Shown: positions 26,520 to 34,970 of the stretch, one piece after another | How positions within the stretch are numbered: position 1 is the stretch's first letter | How the letters are laid out: each line of letters starts with the position of its first letter | Assembly: GCF_010501035.1 (NCBI RefSeq) | Contig: NZ_QVMH01000001.1 | Location: forward strand, 13,759 to 77,758 | Length of the DNA: 64,000 bases | DNA from: Paludibacter sp. 221 | GTDB lineage: Bacteria > Bacteroidota > Bacteroidia > Bacteroidales > Paludibacteraceae | Direction: 5' to 3' | Program-made: the position numbers and the translations under genes | The notes under the pieces: generated by a model | Told to the model about the DNA's origin: nothing | The model's input: the letters and a program-made list of their open reading frames with translations, nothing else | Database searches by the model: none

Positions 26520-26647
26520 AAGCATTTATCTACTGGCTTTTTGATAAGCTACTGAGCGACCCGCTTAATGAACGTATTTGCCTGGCAATACTTGCTCCAA
26601 TAGGTGCTTATCTTATCTATTTATTAATCAGATTATCAATAATATAA
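26516..26647 (+). CDS. 43-residue membrane peptide
   Basis: ATG overlaps the previous stop by four bases. One hydrophobic helix (about residues 21-43) follows an amphipathic start. Function unknown; the overlap with its neighbour supports translation. Confidence 0.55.
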   Translation: MKAFIYWLFDKLLSDPLNERICLAILAPIGAYLIYLLIRLSII

Positions 26648-26651
26648 AATC

Positions 26652-27107
26652 ATGGGGAAATTATCAACTAATACAATAGCAAAAAACTGTACAAATTTAA
26701 TAGACTGTTGCGACGGATATATAGAAGTGCGTGAGGCTTCAAGATACCGTCGAAGCCTCGGTAAAACTCCTTTTAAATATTATGACACCCGTCGCCGTGC
26801 TTTGTGGAGTAAGATAATAGGCTTTGTAAGAATTCAGACCACATTTAACGAAGTCGAAATAAAGAAACTTGAAAAGGTTGATAGTTTCGGTTCGCCATTC
26901 AAAGCCAAAATTTCCGAAATAGCAATCAACAAGAATATTGCAAAACATAATGAATCGGTTATTCAACGGGTTCAGGAAAATCGGGCAAGTTGCCGAGAGC
27001 GGTGCGAGCATCTTTTAAAAGCCGCTGAGTCTCGCTATAAACAAAACGTTGATATTGAGCCCACAACTCGAAATTTGACTCCTTTAAATAATTCTCGAAG
27101 AATTTAA
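26652..27107 (+). CDS. unknown basic early protein
   Basis: 151 residues, rich in Arg and Lys, with a CCDGYIEVREASRYRRSLGK segment. I recognise no family. It follows the membrane peptide after four bases and so fits the early operon. Its 3' third overlaps a minus-strand reading frame (26959-27189); at most one is likely to be fully real over the overlap. Confidence 0.5.
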   Translation: MGKLSTNTIAKNCTNLIDCCDGYIEVREASRYRRSLGKTPFKYYDTRRRALWSKIIGFVRIQTTFNEVEIKKLEKVDSFGSPFKAKISEIAINKNIAKHNESVIQRVQENRASCRERCEHLLKAAESRYKQNVDIEPTTRNLTPLNNSRRI

Positions 27108-27189
27108 CTCGCACCTCCAGTAATTCGATAGATGCCTGTATAGCCTCTATTTGTTGATGCTGTGCTTTAAGAATTTCGATATAATCCAT
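26959..27189 (-). CDS. possible coiled-coil protein, antisense
   Basis: 76 residues with heptad-like spacing (KAQHQQIEAIQASIELLEV), well formed for its length but on the strand opposite the early operon. It overlaps the basic protein gene by 149 bases. Its start would be just left of the transposase hairpin. Either it is a small lysogen-expressed gene or a chance frame. Confidence 0.4.
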   Translation of the reverse strand: MDYIEILKAQHQQIEAIQASIELLEVRVKFFENYLKESNFELWAQYQRFVYSETQRLLKDARTALGNLPDFPEPVE

Positions 27190-27247
27190 AATTATTGATT
27201 TTAAGAATTAGACAGTATAAAGTTAATCAATTATTCCGATAGGCAAG

Positions 27248-27270
27248 CGCCCGGGTTCGAGCCCCGGGCG
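27248..27270 (+). other. tRNA T-arm-like hairpin before the transposase
   Basis: CGCCCGGG (27248-27255) and CCCGGGCG (27263-27270) form a perfect eight-base stem with a TTCGAGC loop. The stem-loop has the GGTTCGAGCCC box of a tRNA T-arm, and TTCC/GGAA can extend it. No D-arm or anticodon arm is present upstream, so it is not a whole tRNA. It ends 23 bases before the transposase start and may affect its translation. Confidence 0.6.
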
Positions 27271-27293
27271 GGAACAAAAAAACATTTCAGATT

Positions 27294-29285
27294 ATGCAGT
27301 ACTTTAATAATATACTTTGCTTTGAGGCTGGTTGGTTGGTTGATAATGAGATATGTACTTTTAGTATATACAAGCATGCCATAGAGCGCAAACAAATACA
27401 GGTTGTACGCCGTGCGAGCCGGGGTACTCCGGCACTGGTGGCTTATGATAGTTTGCCCGACCGATTTAAGGCAGCAATAGTGGAAAAAATGGGCGGCGAC
27501 CCCTATAAAATGGCTAAACAAAACATTTTAGAGGGTTTGATAGAGCACAACACTGAGGCGAGTGTGTTTTTTGAGGGTTACAAGCTAAGCGACGGGCGGT
27601 ACCTGCCTATAAAAACGCGCCGCGAATACTATGCAAATGCTATTGTTCTGGACGCTATTGGGGTGTTTATCGCTACACAGGTGGTACCACGCAAGGCAAA
27701 AGGGCAAAAAACGGGCGGTGCGTGGAAGTACATAAGCGAGGCGGTGCAAAGCCTCGACCGCACGCAGTACCCGCACACCTTGCCCGAAAACTCGGAGTCT
27801 CTACAACGCAAATATGACAAATACAAGGCTGAAAGCTACACAGGGCTAATACACGCTAATTTTCTGAAAGGTATAAGAAACGCGGCAAGCATAAACGACA
27901 AAGTAAAAGAGAGCCTTGTAATCGAATTGCTTGCCGACCCGCGCAACCTGGATAATGAGCAAGTGGCACGCTTGTATAACCAAATAGCCGAGCCGATGGG
28001 CTGGCGTAAGATAACAGGCGCAACGGTGGCAAACTGGCGCGACCGCTACGAAATGGAGATATACGCCGGTAGGCGTGGTTCGGTTGCTTTCTCAAACAAA
28101 AAGGCTATGCAGGTGAAGCGCTCAGCTCCCACAAGCCCGCTTTTTTACTGGACGCTCGACGGCTGGGATGTAGAATTGCTCTACCAAAAACACAACGGTA
28201 AAACAATAACCTACCATAACCGCCCCACGGTGGTTGTAGTGCTCGACCCTTGTTGTAAATATCCTATAGGCTATGCGGTAGGCACGCACGAAACGCCGGA
28301 ATTGATAAAAGCGGCTTTGCGCAACGCGGCGCAACATACCGCCCGGCTATTCGGCTCGATGTACCGAGCCCATCAAATACAATCAGACAGATACGCCTAC
28401 AATACCTTAGAGCCGCTTTATGCAGCTATGGGTAAGCACGTAACGCCAGCCCGTGCAAAGAACGCTAAGGCAAAGGTTATTGAGCCGTATTTTGGGTATA
28501 TCAATAAAACATACTGCCAAACGCAGCCTAACTGGTCGGGCTTTGGTATTACCTCCGGCAAAGACAAACAGCCAAACAGCGAATTTCTGAATAAATATAA
28601 AACGCATTTTCCCGACTTCGCGGGCGTGTGCGAGCAAGTGGAGCTCGTTATCGAAATGGAGCGTCAAAAGAAACGCGACGAATACCTGGAGCTTTGGAGC
28701 AAAACCGCTGAGGCTGACAAAATACCATTGTCGTACGAAAGCTATTTGTATCATTTTGGCGAAAGTACAGGCTATAAAAATATGTTGCAGGGCGACGGTA
28801 TGAATGTTACAATACGGGGTATTAAGCAGCATTTTGATTGTTTCGACCTGAATTTTCGCAAACACGCCTCGGTGCAATGGGCGGTACTGTTTGACCCTGA
28901 CGACACTACGCGCATACTGGCTATAAATGACGACGGTACACTCCGTTTTATACTGGAGAAAAAGCATGTACAGCCTATGGCGCTGAAAGACCGCCAGGCG
29001 GGCGACGGCGAGGCGCTGAGCCGCGTAAACCAGTTTAATTGTGAAATGGTGGAGTATGTAACCGATTTCAGAGCCGATACAGGCGAAACGGTGCGCGACT
29101 TCCTACAGGAGCGCGAGAGACAACTAAGCGGCACGCTTGCCCGCCTGATGCTGACTGACAGCCGGGGGCAACACAAAGATAACCGCAATATCGACGCGGG
29201 CAGAAAGCCTAAGGTAAGCCCCACCGAGATAATAAACAAAAAAACTGAAAAACAAAAAGTAGAAACGATATACGATTTAATGTAA
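27294..29285 (+). CDS. Mu A-type DDE transposase
   Basis: 663 residues, the same length as MuA. It binds the phage ends and performs integration and replicative transposition. The catalytic triad is Asp289 (in TLDGWD), Asp365 (in QSDRYA) and Glu397 (in VIEPYFG), inside an RNase H-like core. A Mu-type beta-barrel domain and a C-terminal MuB-interacting tail follow. The N-terminal region contains DNA-binding winged-helix-like segments. MuB-like ATPase lies directly downstream, as in Mu. Confidence 0.92.
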   Translation: MQYFNNILCFEAGWLVDNEICTFSIYKHAIERKQIQVVRRASRGTPALVAYDSLPDRFKAAIVEKMGGDPYKMAKQNILEGLIEHNTEASVFFEGYKLSDGRYLPIKTRREYYANAIVLDAIGVFIATQVVPRKAKGQKTGGAWKYISEAVQSLDRTQYPHTLPENSESLQRKYDKYKAESYTGLIHANFLKGIRNAASINDKVKESLVIELLADPRNLDNEQVARLYNQIAEPMGWRKITGATVANWRDRYEMEIYAGRRGSVAFSNKKAMQVKRSAPTSPLFYWTLDGWDVELLYQKHNGKTITYHNRPTVVVVLDPCCKYPIGYAVGTHETPELIKAALRNAAQHTARLFGSMYRAHQIQSDRYAYNTLEPLYAAMGKHVTPARAKNAKAKVIEPYFGYINKTYCQTQPNWSGFGITSGKDKQPNSEFLNKYKTHFPDFAGVCEQVELVIEMERQKKRDEYLELWSKTAEADKIPLSYESYLYHFGESTGYKNMLQGDGMNVTIRGIKQHFDCFDLNFRKHASVQWAVLFDPDDTTRILAINDDGTLRFILEKKHVQPMALKDRQAGDGEALSRVNQFNCEMVEYVTDFRADTGETVRDFLQERERQLSGTLARLMLTDSRGQHKDNRNIDAGRKPKVSPTEIINKKTEKQKVETIYDLM

Positions 29286-29305
29286 AACAATAAAAATAAA
29301 ACACT

Positions 29306-30199
29306 ATGAACGAGCAAATTAAACAACAAATTAAAGAAGCCTTGCAGATGTATTGTAACCGATACAAAAACCCACTGAAACCACAAGAAAAGGGTATAAA
29401 TAAAGCTGCTAATAGCCTGAGAAATGTGTCGAGTGCGACTATTTCGCAGATACTTAACGGGAATTGGGATTTGATAGCCAACGAGATGTGGCGGCGTGTG
29501 GCGGCTCAAATCGGTTTCGCGAACGAGGGCTGGGTATTTGTCGAAACTAGTGTAAGCAACACGCTGTATCATTTACTTGCCGATGCTCAGGCAACCGAGC
29601 AAGGCGAAAGCGAAGTACACGCCATTGTAGGGCACGCAGGCTGTGGAAAAACGGCAACGGCTCAGAAATACGCCGCCGAAAATAAAAACGCTTATCACCT
29701 GGTTTGCTCCGAGTATTGGAATCGTAAAACTTTTTTGCTGGAACTTATGGAGGCTATGGGCTTGGACTCGTCGGGCTATACGGTTAACGAGATGGTGCGA
29801 TACATTGTAAAAGAGCTAAAAAGCCAGCAATGCCCGCTTATCATCATGGACGAAGCCGACAAACTGAGCGACCAGGTGCTTTATTTCTTTATCACTATGT
29901 ACAACCAGTTAGAGGACTATTGCGGGCTTGTGTTGCTGGCTACTGATTTCCTCGAAAAACGCATTAAGCGAGGCGTGCAAAACAAACGAAAGGGTTATAA
30001 TGAGATTTATAGCCGGATAGGTCGCCGCTTCATTGTTTTGCAGGGTAATACTTACGACGACCAGGCGGCAATATGCCAGGCTAACGGCTTGAATGATTCG
30101 CGCTCTATTGAGAAAATAATAGACAATAGCGAATGCGATTTAAGGCGCGTAAAGAAGCTAACCAAGGCAAATATCAAGAAAACAAAGAAAGTGGCTTAA
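29306..30199 (+). CDS. MuB-like AAA ATPase
   Basis: 297 residues. A helix-turn-helix-like N-terminus (about 20-70) is followed by an AAA domain with Walker A VGHAGCGKTAT (about residue 110) and Walker B LIIMDEADK (about 187). MuB proteins coat target DNA in an ATP-dependent manner, deliver it to the transposase and give target immunity. It begins 21 bases after the transposase gene. Confidence 0.88.
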   Translation: MNEQIKQQIKEALQMYCNRYKNPLKPQEKGINKAANSLRNVSSATISQILNGNWDLIANEMWRRVAAQIGFANEGWVFVETSVSNTLYHLLADAQATEQGESEVHAIVGHAGCGKTATAQKYAAENKNAYHLVCSEYWNRKTFLLELMEAMGLDSSGYTVNEMVRYIVKELKSQQCPLIIMDEADKLSDQVLYFFITMYNQLEDYCGLVLLATDFLEKRIKRGVQNKRKGYNEIYSRIGRRFIVLQGNTYDDQAAICQANGLNDSRSIEKIIDNSECDLRRVKKLTKANIKKTKKVA

Positions 30200-30232
30200 A
30201 AACGATTTTAAACAGTAATTAAACAGTGTATA

Positions 30233-30895
30233 ATGAGTGAGGTAACCCCACGGAAAAACAAACGAGCCCTTTCGCCTAACGAGGTGGCGACCTATAAACC
30301 CGAGGTATTAGCATTTACGGGCGAATGGCGGGGGGCTATCGGGTTGCCTGAGCTAAAGGGTGCGTGGATAGTTTTCGGCGATTCGGGACACGGAAAAACA
30401 AGCTTTGCGCTGAAATTAGGTAAATACTTTGCTCAGTTGGGAAAGCGCACGGCTTACGACTCTATTGAAGAGGGTTTGTCGCTCTCAATGCGCGATGCTT
30501 TTCTCCGTACAGGCATGTCGGATGTGTCGGGTAAATTCCTGCTACTGGATAAAGAGCCGATAAGCGAGCTTAAAGAGCGGCTAAAAAAACGCCGTTCGCC
30601 CGAGGTTATAATTATCGACTCAGTGCAATATACAAATCTTAAAACAAAAGAATACAAAGAACTTATAGACGATTTTCCTAACAAGCTATTCATTTTTATA
30701 TCACACGAAAAAAATGGAGAACCCAAAGGCGCACTGGCTCAGGCAATTTATTACGACGCTTTTGTCTGTATCCGGGTTCAGGGCTTTATCGCCAATGTAA
30801 CAAAAACGCGTTACGGCGGTGCCGGCGAAATAACCATAAGCGAACAAAAAGCACGAGAATACTGGGCAATGGCAAAAAAGAAAGAAAAAGAATAA
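30233..30895 (+). CDS. RecA-like ATPase
   Basis: 220 residues. Walker A FGDSGHGKTS (about residue 43) and Walker B EVIIIDSVQ (about 125) define a RecA/DnaB-type P-loop fold. It is a second ATPase next to the MuB-like gene, an arrangement seen in other Bacteroidota Mu-like phages but not in Mu. A replication or DNA-loading role is likely; the partner is unknown. Confidence 0.78.
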   Translation: MSEVTPRKNKRALSPNEVATYKPEVLAFTGEWRGAIGLPELKGAWIVFGDSGHGKTSFALKLGKYFAQLGKRTAYDSIEEGLSLSMRDAFLRTGMSDVSGKFLLLDKEPISELKERLKKRRSPEVIIIDSVQYTNLKTKEYKELIDDFPNKLFIFISHEKNGEPKGALAQAIYYDAFVCIRVQGFIANVTKTRYGGAGEITISEQKAREYWAMAKKKEKE

Positions 30896-30907
30896 CATTT
30901 TTAAAAT

Positions 30908-31207
30908 ATGAAAAAAAATTATAAACACGATTTTTATAATAGACTACAAGACTTAAACAAAACAATAGGTTTTGTTCTAGTCGACTTTCTAGAGAAATAC
31001 GATTTGAAAATCGGCTGTATGTATGAAGTAAAAACAGTAGATGGCAAAAGCTTTTATGGCTTTTTTCGTCATCTTAAAGTCTCTGTTTATCACAATGGTT
31101 TAGATGTATGGAGTTGCTTTTATAAAGTAAAAAAAGACGGTACGCCCTCAAAAATTGATGATGGAGCTCACATGTCCAAAATAATAGAAATTACAAAAAT
31201 CCATTAA
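30908..31207 (+). CDS. unknown early protein
   Basis: 99 residues, no recognised family. The middle (KIGCMYEVKTVDGKSFYGFFR) has the look of a small beta-barrel. It is AT-richer than its neighbours. Membership in the early operon is supported by spacing of 12 and one bases to the flanking genes. Confidence 0.65.
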   Translation: MKKNYKHDFYNRLQDLNKTIGFVLVDFLEKYDLKIGCMYEVKTVDGKSFYGFFRHLKVSVYHNGLDVWSCFYKVKKDGTPSKIDDGAHMSKIIEITKIH

Positions 31208-31208
31208 T

Positions 31209-31652
31209 ATGAAAACAACTAACCCTCATGCCTGGTTTTTTGCCCACCTCAAAACGATAGAGGGCTACGGGCTGGGATATGATGATGTGATAAAAGAGTC
31301 TATCATATTGGAGTATTCCAATCATAAAACGGAAAGCTTAAAGGAGCTTTACGAGAAATACCCGCAAGCGTATAAGCGTATGCGTAACGATTTGTCGGTA
31401 AAGACAAAAAAGCACGACGGCGAACTCGACAAGGCACGCAAACGACTAATAGCGGCAATTTTTGCCAGCCTGGAGGGCAACGGATATACGCCCGACATGG
31501 ACTACGTTAAGCGGGTGGCTTGCTGTGCTGCTAAAGTAAAACAGTTCAACAACATAACGTTGCGCTCACTTAAAAATCTCTACAACAAGTTCACACATAA
31601 GAATTACAAAGCATTTTTAGACAATTTAATCAATAAAGTAAACTTGAATTAA
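31209..31652 (+). CDS. unknown early phage protein
   Basis: 147 residues, helical and basic. The C-terminal half (KRLIAAIFASLEGNGYTPD onward) resembles a segment seen in Bacteroidota phage proteins placed near Gam, similar in position to GemA of Mu. I cannot confirm homology to GemA. Confidence 0.65.
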   Translation: MKTTNPHAWFFAHLKTIEGYGLGYDDVIKESIILEYSNHKTESLKELYEKYPQAYKRMRNDLSVKTKKHDGELDKARKRLIAAIFASLEGNGYTPDMDYVKRVACCAAKVKQFNNITLRSLKNLYNKFTHKNYKAFLDNLINKVNLN

Positions 31653-31672
31653 TCATTTAAAAAATAACAAAC

Positions 31673-32188
31673 ATGGCAAAAAGAGTAAAAGCAACCATTA
31701 TGACAAACATTTCGGACGAAAAAATGAATGAGGCATTGACCATTTACGCAAACGCTGACGCGCAAATAGTAAAGATAAACGCCGATTTAGACGTTAAATT
31801 TACCAAGTTACGCGACTCAAAGGCTGACGAGCTGGCAAAACTGGAGGCAGAGAAAAGCGAAGCCTTTGAGCTAATAAAGGCTTACGCCCTGGAAAATAAA
31901 GAAACGCAATTTTCGAAGAAAAAGAGCCTGGAGCTTACGCATGGGGTTATCGGTTTCCGTATGGGTACTCCCAAAATAAAAACGCTTAAAGGCTATACCC
32001 TAAAAGCGGTTGCCAAAATTTTGGAAAAACTAAATCCTGATTACGTACGCAAAACGGTGGAGGTTGATAAAGAAAAACTAATTGCAGACCGAGAAAAAGA
32101 GGGTATGGCTGAAACGATGCGAGAATGTGGTATTGAGGTGGTGCAAGACGAGGCTTTTTATATTGAGTTGAAAAAGGAAAATGAATAA
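31673..32188 (+). CDS. Gam-like host-nuclease inhibitor
   Basis: 171 residues. A coiled N-terminal half is followed by LELTHGVIGFRMGTPKIKTL and a closing GIEVVQDEAFYIELK, typical of Mu Gam. Gam is a Ku-like dimer that binds DNA ends and blocks RecBCD-type exonucleases. It is in the correct Mu position after the transposition genes. Confidence 0.85.
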   Translation: MAKRVKATIMTNISDEKMNEALTIYANADAQIVKINADLDVKFTKLRDSKADELAKLEAEKSEAFELIKAYALENKETQFSKKKSLELTHGVIGFRMGTPKIKTLKGYTLKAVAKILEKLNPDYVRKTVEVDKEKLIADREKEGMAETMRECGIEVVQDEAFYIELKKENE

Positions 32189-32345
32189 GCCTGAATATAT
32201 TGTCGACCTGTGTAACGGGCTTTGGTGTGTATTCAAAATGGAATATATCGGGTCAAGCAGTTACGGCAATAAAATAAGTAGCTATCATACACGAAAAGAG
32301 GCGCAAAACGAAGCCGACAGGCTTAATAAAATAAGCGAATTATAA
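32181..32345 (+). CDS. small early protein
   Basis: 54 codons overlapping the Gam stop by eight bases. The sequence (YIVDLCNGLWCVFKMEYIGS, then a helical tail) has no recognised family. The overlap and the next gene's spacing support translation. Confidence 0.6.
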   Translation: MNKPEYIVDLCNGLWCVFKMEYIGSSSYGNKISSYHTRKEAQNEADRLNKISEL

Positions 32346-32367
32346 CCATTTAAACAGTATTTAAATA

Positions 32368-32571
32368 ATGAGTAACAAATCAAGTTCAACAGGTGGCGGC
32401 ATTAGTATTTTGGGCGCTATTTTCATCGTATTTTTAGTATTAAAGCTTGTAGGTGTTTCGGCGGTTGCCGAATGGTCGTGGTGGTGGGTATTTTCTCCTA
32501 TCTGGTTGCCTTTGGCTTTCTTTTTTATAATTTACCTAATTATAGTTATTGTAAAAATAATCAGAGATTAA
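32368..32571 (+). CDS. two-TM small membrane protein
   Basis: 67 residues. After a Ser/Gly-rich start, two hydrophobic helices occupy about 13-30 and 40-62. Function unknown. Placement in the early region argues against a holin, which is found later at 50311. Confidence 0.6.
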   Translation: MSNKSSSTGGGISILGAIFIVFLVLKLVGVSAVAEWSWWWVFSPIWLPLAFFFIIYLIIVIVKIIRD

Positions 32572-32586
32572 TAACCTTTTAAGACA

Positions 32587-32727
32587 ATGATTGAAATAAA
32601 ACAAAGAAACGGAATGTGGGAGGCGTATGTAGATGGTGCGCTATTCCATTACGACGGCGATTTGGAAATGTTGTTATACTTTCTATCTCAAAACGTAGAA
32701 AACATTAAAAACGAGTTTTACGAATGA
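32587..32727 (+). CDS. small acidic protein
   Basis: 46 codons, ending in a four-base ATGA overlap with the next gene. Sequence (QRNGMWEAYVDGALFHYDGD) has no family I recognise. The coupling is the best evidence that it is real. Confidence 0.55.
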   Translation: MIEIKQRNGMWEAYVDGALFHYDGDLEMLLYFLSQNVENIKNEFYE

Positions 32728-33176
32728 CACGAGAACAACAACTTAAAACCCTACAAAGCACAAAGGCGAGCAAAGAGCAATTACGCGAAGCGCTCGCCGC
32801 GGCTTTGGGCGTACGGTATGAGCGGGCAAATCGCGAGAAAGTGGTAACGATTTTTACCGAGTGCCGCGACGTGTTCCTGAAAACGTATAAGGCTAATACG
32901 GGATTAGATTACTCTTTTGGAGCAAAAGACGGGCGAGCGTTAGCCTGCATTATAGAAAAGATAGGAAACGCCCACGATGGCAACGATACGGAAAGCCTCG
33001 TAACCTTTAAGGCGCTTATTGGTAATTTGCCCGAGTGGTACAAACAAAATGCTTTCTCTCTTACTGTAATTAACAACAAGTTTAACGAAATAGTAGCAAG
33101 CATACGAAAAAATGGCGAAAAAACAGGAATTACAAACGACTACAAAGCTCGCGTCCTTAAAGACCTTATCTCCTGA
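32724..33176 (+). CDS. unknown phage protein
   Basis: 150 residues, helical, starting inside the previous stop. No domain recognised. Its end overlaps the DUF6633-like gene by 65 bases, a long but tolerated overlap for this compact region. Confidence 0.6.
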   Translation: MTREQQLKTLQSTKASKEQLREALAAALGVRYERANREKVVTIFTECRDVFLKTYKANTGLDYSFGAKDGRALACIIEKIGNAHDGNDTESLVTFKALIGNLPEWYKQNAFSLTVINNKFNEIVASIRKNGEKTGITNDYKARVLKDLIS

Positions 33177-33666
33177 CGTATTGGGGCGCGAGCTGGTGCA
33201 TGTACGTACGGTAAGCGACGCCCTGGCAATGGCCGCCGGCGATAGGGATAAATATCCGAGCCTGGCAGTATTGCGCCGCGATTATGGAGCGGAAAAGGTA
33301 GAGGCGGTTATCAAACTGCATATTATTGACCTTTGCGAAAACGTAAACCTGAAACGCCCGCTACGCGATAGCCAGGTAGACAACATTGCCCGCGAGGTGG
33401 TGGCTACCTATTGCAATCTGACTATTGCCGATGTGCAGGTAGTGTTCCGTAGGGCAAAGAACGGCGAGCTGGGCGAGTTTTACGAAAGTCTGGATATGCC
33501 TAAAATAATGAGCTGGTTTCGCACCTATTTTAATGAGCGGTGCGAGCTGGCGGCTGATATGAGCCAAAACAGCCGCGTATGGGATAAGGGCGACAATGTA
33601 ACACCCGAACGGGCACGCCAACAACTGGATAAACTGGAAAAACAACTTAAAAGAGCTAACAAATGA
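33112..33666 (+). CDS. DUF6633-like phage protein
   Basis: 184 residues. It resembles the DUF6633 proteins of Bacteroidota phages and elements, whose function is unknown. The central region (RPLRDSQVDNIAREVVATY) and the following VFRRAKNGELGEFYESLD are suggestive of a replication-linked protein (DnaT/primosome-like regions show similar phrases); this is weak. Confidence 0.6.
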   Translation: MAKKQELQTTTKLASLKTLSPDVLGRELVHVRTVSDALAMAAGDRDKYPSLAVLRRDYGAEKVEAVIKLHIIDLCENVNLKRPLRDSQVDNIAREVVATYCNLTIADVQVVFRRAKNGELGEFYESLDMPKIMSWFRTYFNERCELAADMSQNSRVWDKGDNVTPERARQQLDKLEKQLKRANK

Positions 33667-33932
33667 GTAAAAAAGAAGTGATATTAAGGATAAAGCCTCC
33701 AATTACCGGGCTTAGGAGCGACAGCGAAGTATTTAGATATGACGCTTTCAAGTGTCCATCGTGCCAGGGGCGCGGATATTTTACAAAAAATAACGAGTAT
33801 CACGGCTCGGCGGGCGACGATATAGATATAACGGATTGCCACCGATGTAACGGTACCGGGCGGCTATGTGCCAACATTGTTATACGCTGGATGCCTGACG
33901 AAGTAATGGGAGACTTTAACACAAAAAAATAA
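33663..33932 (+). CDS. small zinc-finger protein
   Basis: 89 residues with CPSCQGRGYF and CHRCNGTGRLC, two DnaJ-type CxxCxGxG half-motifs that would bind one zinc ion. It overlaps the previous gene by four bases. It ends just before a terminator hairpin. A chaperone-like or nucleic-acid-binding role is possible. Confidence 0.65.
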   Translation: MSKKEVILRIKPPITGLRSDSEVFRYDAFKCPSCQGRGYFTKNNEYHGSAGDDIDITDCHRCNGTGRLCANIVIRWMPDEVMGDFNTKK

Positions 33933-33968
33933 AAGCCTCGCATTGTCCTGAAACAATTAGAGGCTTTG
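33932..33968 (+). terminator. terminator after the early block
   Basis: AAAGCCTC (33932-33939) pairs with GAGGCTTT (33960-33967), with ATTGT/ACAAT extending the inside of the stem. The T-run is short, so this could be partial termination. Confidence 0.55.
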
Positions 33969-34007
33969 TAGCTGACTGTTACAAAGATAAACTAAAAAAT
34001 CGGGACT

Positions 34008-34262
34008 ATGCAAGGAACTATAGAAAAAAGACGCGAAAGCCGCCGTATGAACGTATTGAAACGCGCTGAGATTATACAGAGTATAGTAGCTGAAAATTTT
34101 GAACCCGGCAATCAGAGTAAGTCCAGGGCTCAGGCGTACCGTCAGCATATAAACAAACTTTACCCAATGGGTGAGCGGACGTTTTGGCGCTATATGAGTA
34201 TCAATGTAAAAGAAGAAATGCACGAAGCCCAGAAAGGGCAACTGGCAATTGATTTTAATTAA
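34008..34262 (+). CDS. small helical protein, possible late regulator
   Basis: 84 residues, basic, with an N-terminal helix and GERTFWRYMSINVKEEM, which could be part of a helix-turn-helix. It lies alone between two terminators at the end of the early/middle region, where Mu encodes its C activator. A link to the divergent late promoters at 41341-41538 is inference. Confidence 0.55.
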   Translation: MQGTIEKRRESRRMNVLKRAEIIQSIVAENFEPGNQSKSRAQAYRQHINKLYPMGERTFWRYMSINVKEEMHEAQKGQLAIDFN

Positions 34263-34283
34263 GCCGAAAGAAAATAAATTTTA

Positions 34284-34320
34284 ACAAAAGCCTTGCAGAA
34301 ATGCAGGGCTTTTGTATTTT
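34284..34320 (+). terminator. terminator
   Basis: ACAAAAGCCTTGCA (34284-34297) and TGCAGGGCTTTTGT (34302-34315) form a 14-base stem with one wobble pair and a four-base loop, followed by TATTTTT. It isolates the secreted-protein gene that begins at 34341. Confidence 0.8.
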
Positions 34321-34340
34321 TGGATAAAAATTTAATAGAT

Positions 34341-34910
34341 ATGAAAAAGATAATTTTATTAATAACTGTATGTGTCTCATTTTGTATTAACGCACAAAAT
34401 AGAGATTATCATAATTTAGCTTCAAACTCTGTATTAAATAAACTCTCAAATACCGACTATAAAACAGTCAATGAATTATCAGATAGTTTATTTTCAGTGT
34501 TAAGCAAGTCTTATATAAGAGAAAATTACAGCAATAGAGCTAATCATTATATAGTTGCCTTTTATCCTGATGAATTTGAAAGAGGTTCTGATGTCCCTTT
34601 TGTATCATTCTCATTTTTTAAACCAACTATTGGAGCAAACAAAGATTTAGGTATTGTTGGTAAAAGAGTGTTTAGAATAAATGAAATAGAGGGTACTTTT
34701 TTGGACTTATATGTCTTTTGGGAGTTGTTTTGCAAAGATTTAGGTGTTACGCCTGAGAGTAAAGAAATAATTGTAAATAAGCTACCTAAAAAAAGCGAGG
34801 AGCTTTTTTGGCTAAATTCTGATAATACAGATTGTTCAATACAGTTTTATAATAAAAATTATGGAGACTCGCCAAAATGGGTTATTGCTTACAAGGAATA
34901 TGTTAAGTAA
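34341..34910 (+). CDS. secreted protein, probable lysogenic-conversion gene
   Basis: 189 residues from ATG 34341. The signal peptide KKIILLITVCVSFCINAQ ends near residue 19, then a soluble domain of unknown function. The gene is markedly AT-rich against the surrounding phage, is flanked by its own terminators (34284-34320 and 34932-34967), and is not in a structural operon. Those are the usual marks of a moron expressed from the prophage. No enzymatic motif is visible. Confidence 0.75.
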   Translation: MKKIILLITVCVSFCINAQNRDYHNLASNSVLNKLSNTDYKTVNELSDSLFSVLSKSYIRENYSNRANHYIVAFYPDEFERGSDVPFVSFSFFKPTIGANKDLGIVGKRVFRINEIEGTFLDLYVFWELFCKDLGVTPESKEIIVNKLPKKSEELFWLNSDNTDCSIQFYNKNYGDSPKWVIAYKEYVK

Positions 34911-34931
34911 TACTTAAACACCGTTTAAACA

Positions 34932-34967
34932 CAGAAAAGCCCCACTAAAATTAGCGGGGCTTTTCTG
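34932..34967. terminator. bidirectional terminator
   Basis: CAGAAAAGCCCC (34932-34943) pairs perfectly with GGGGCTTTTCTG (34956-34967). It lies between the plus-strand secreted protein and the end of the minus-strand head operon and serves both. Confidence 0.85.
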
Positions 34968-34970
34968 TTG

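Noticed and set aside
27190-27290. Complete tRNA before the transposase
   Set aside because: Only a T-arm-like hairpin is found; no 5' acceptor strand, D-arm or anticodon arm pairs.
28407-29572. Long minus-strand frames inside the transposase gene
   Set aside because: They are shadows of the GC-biased transposase coding frame.
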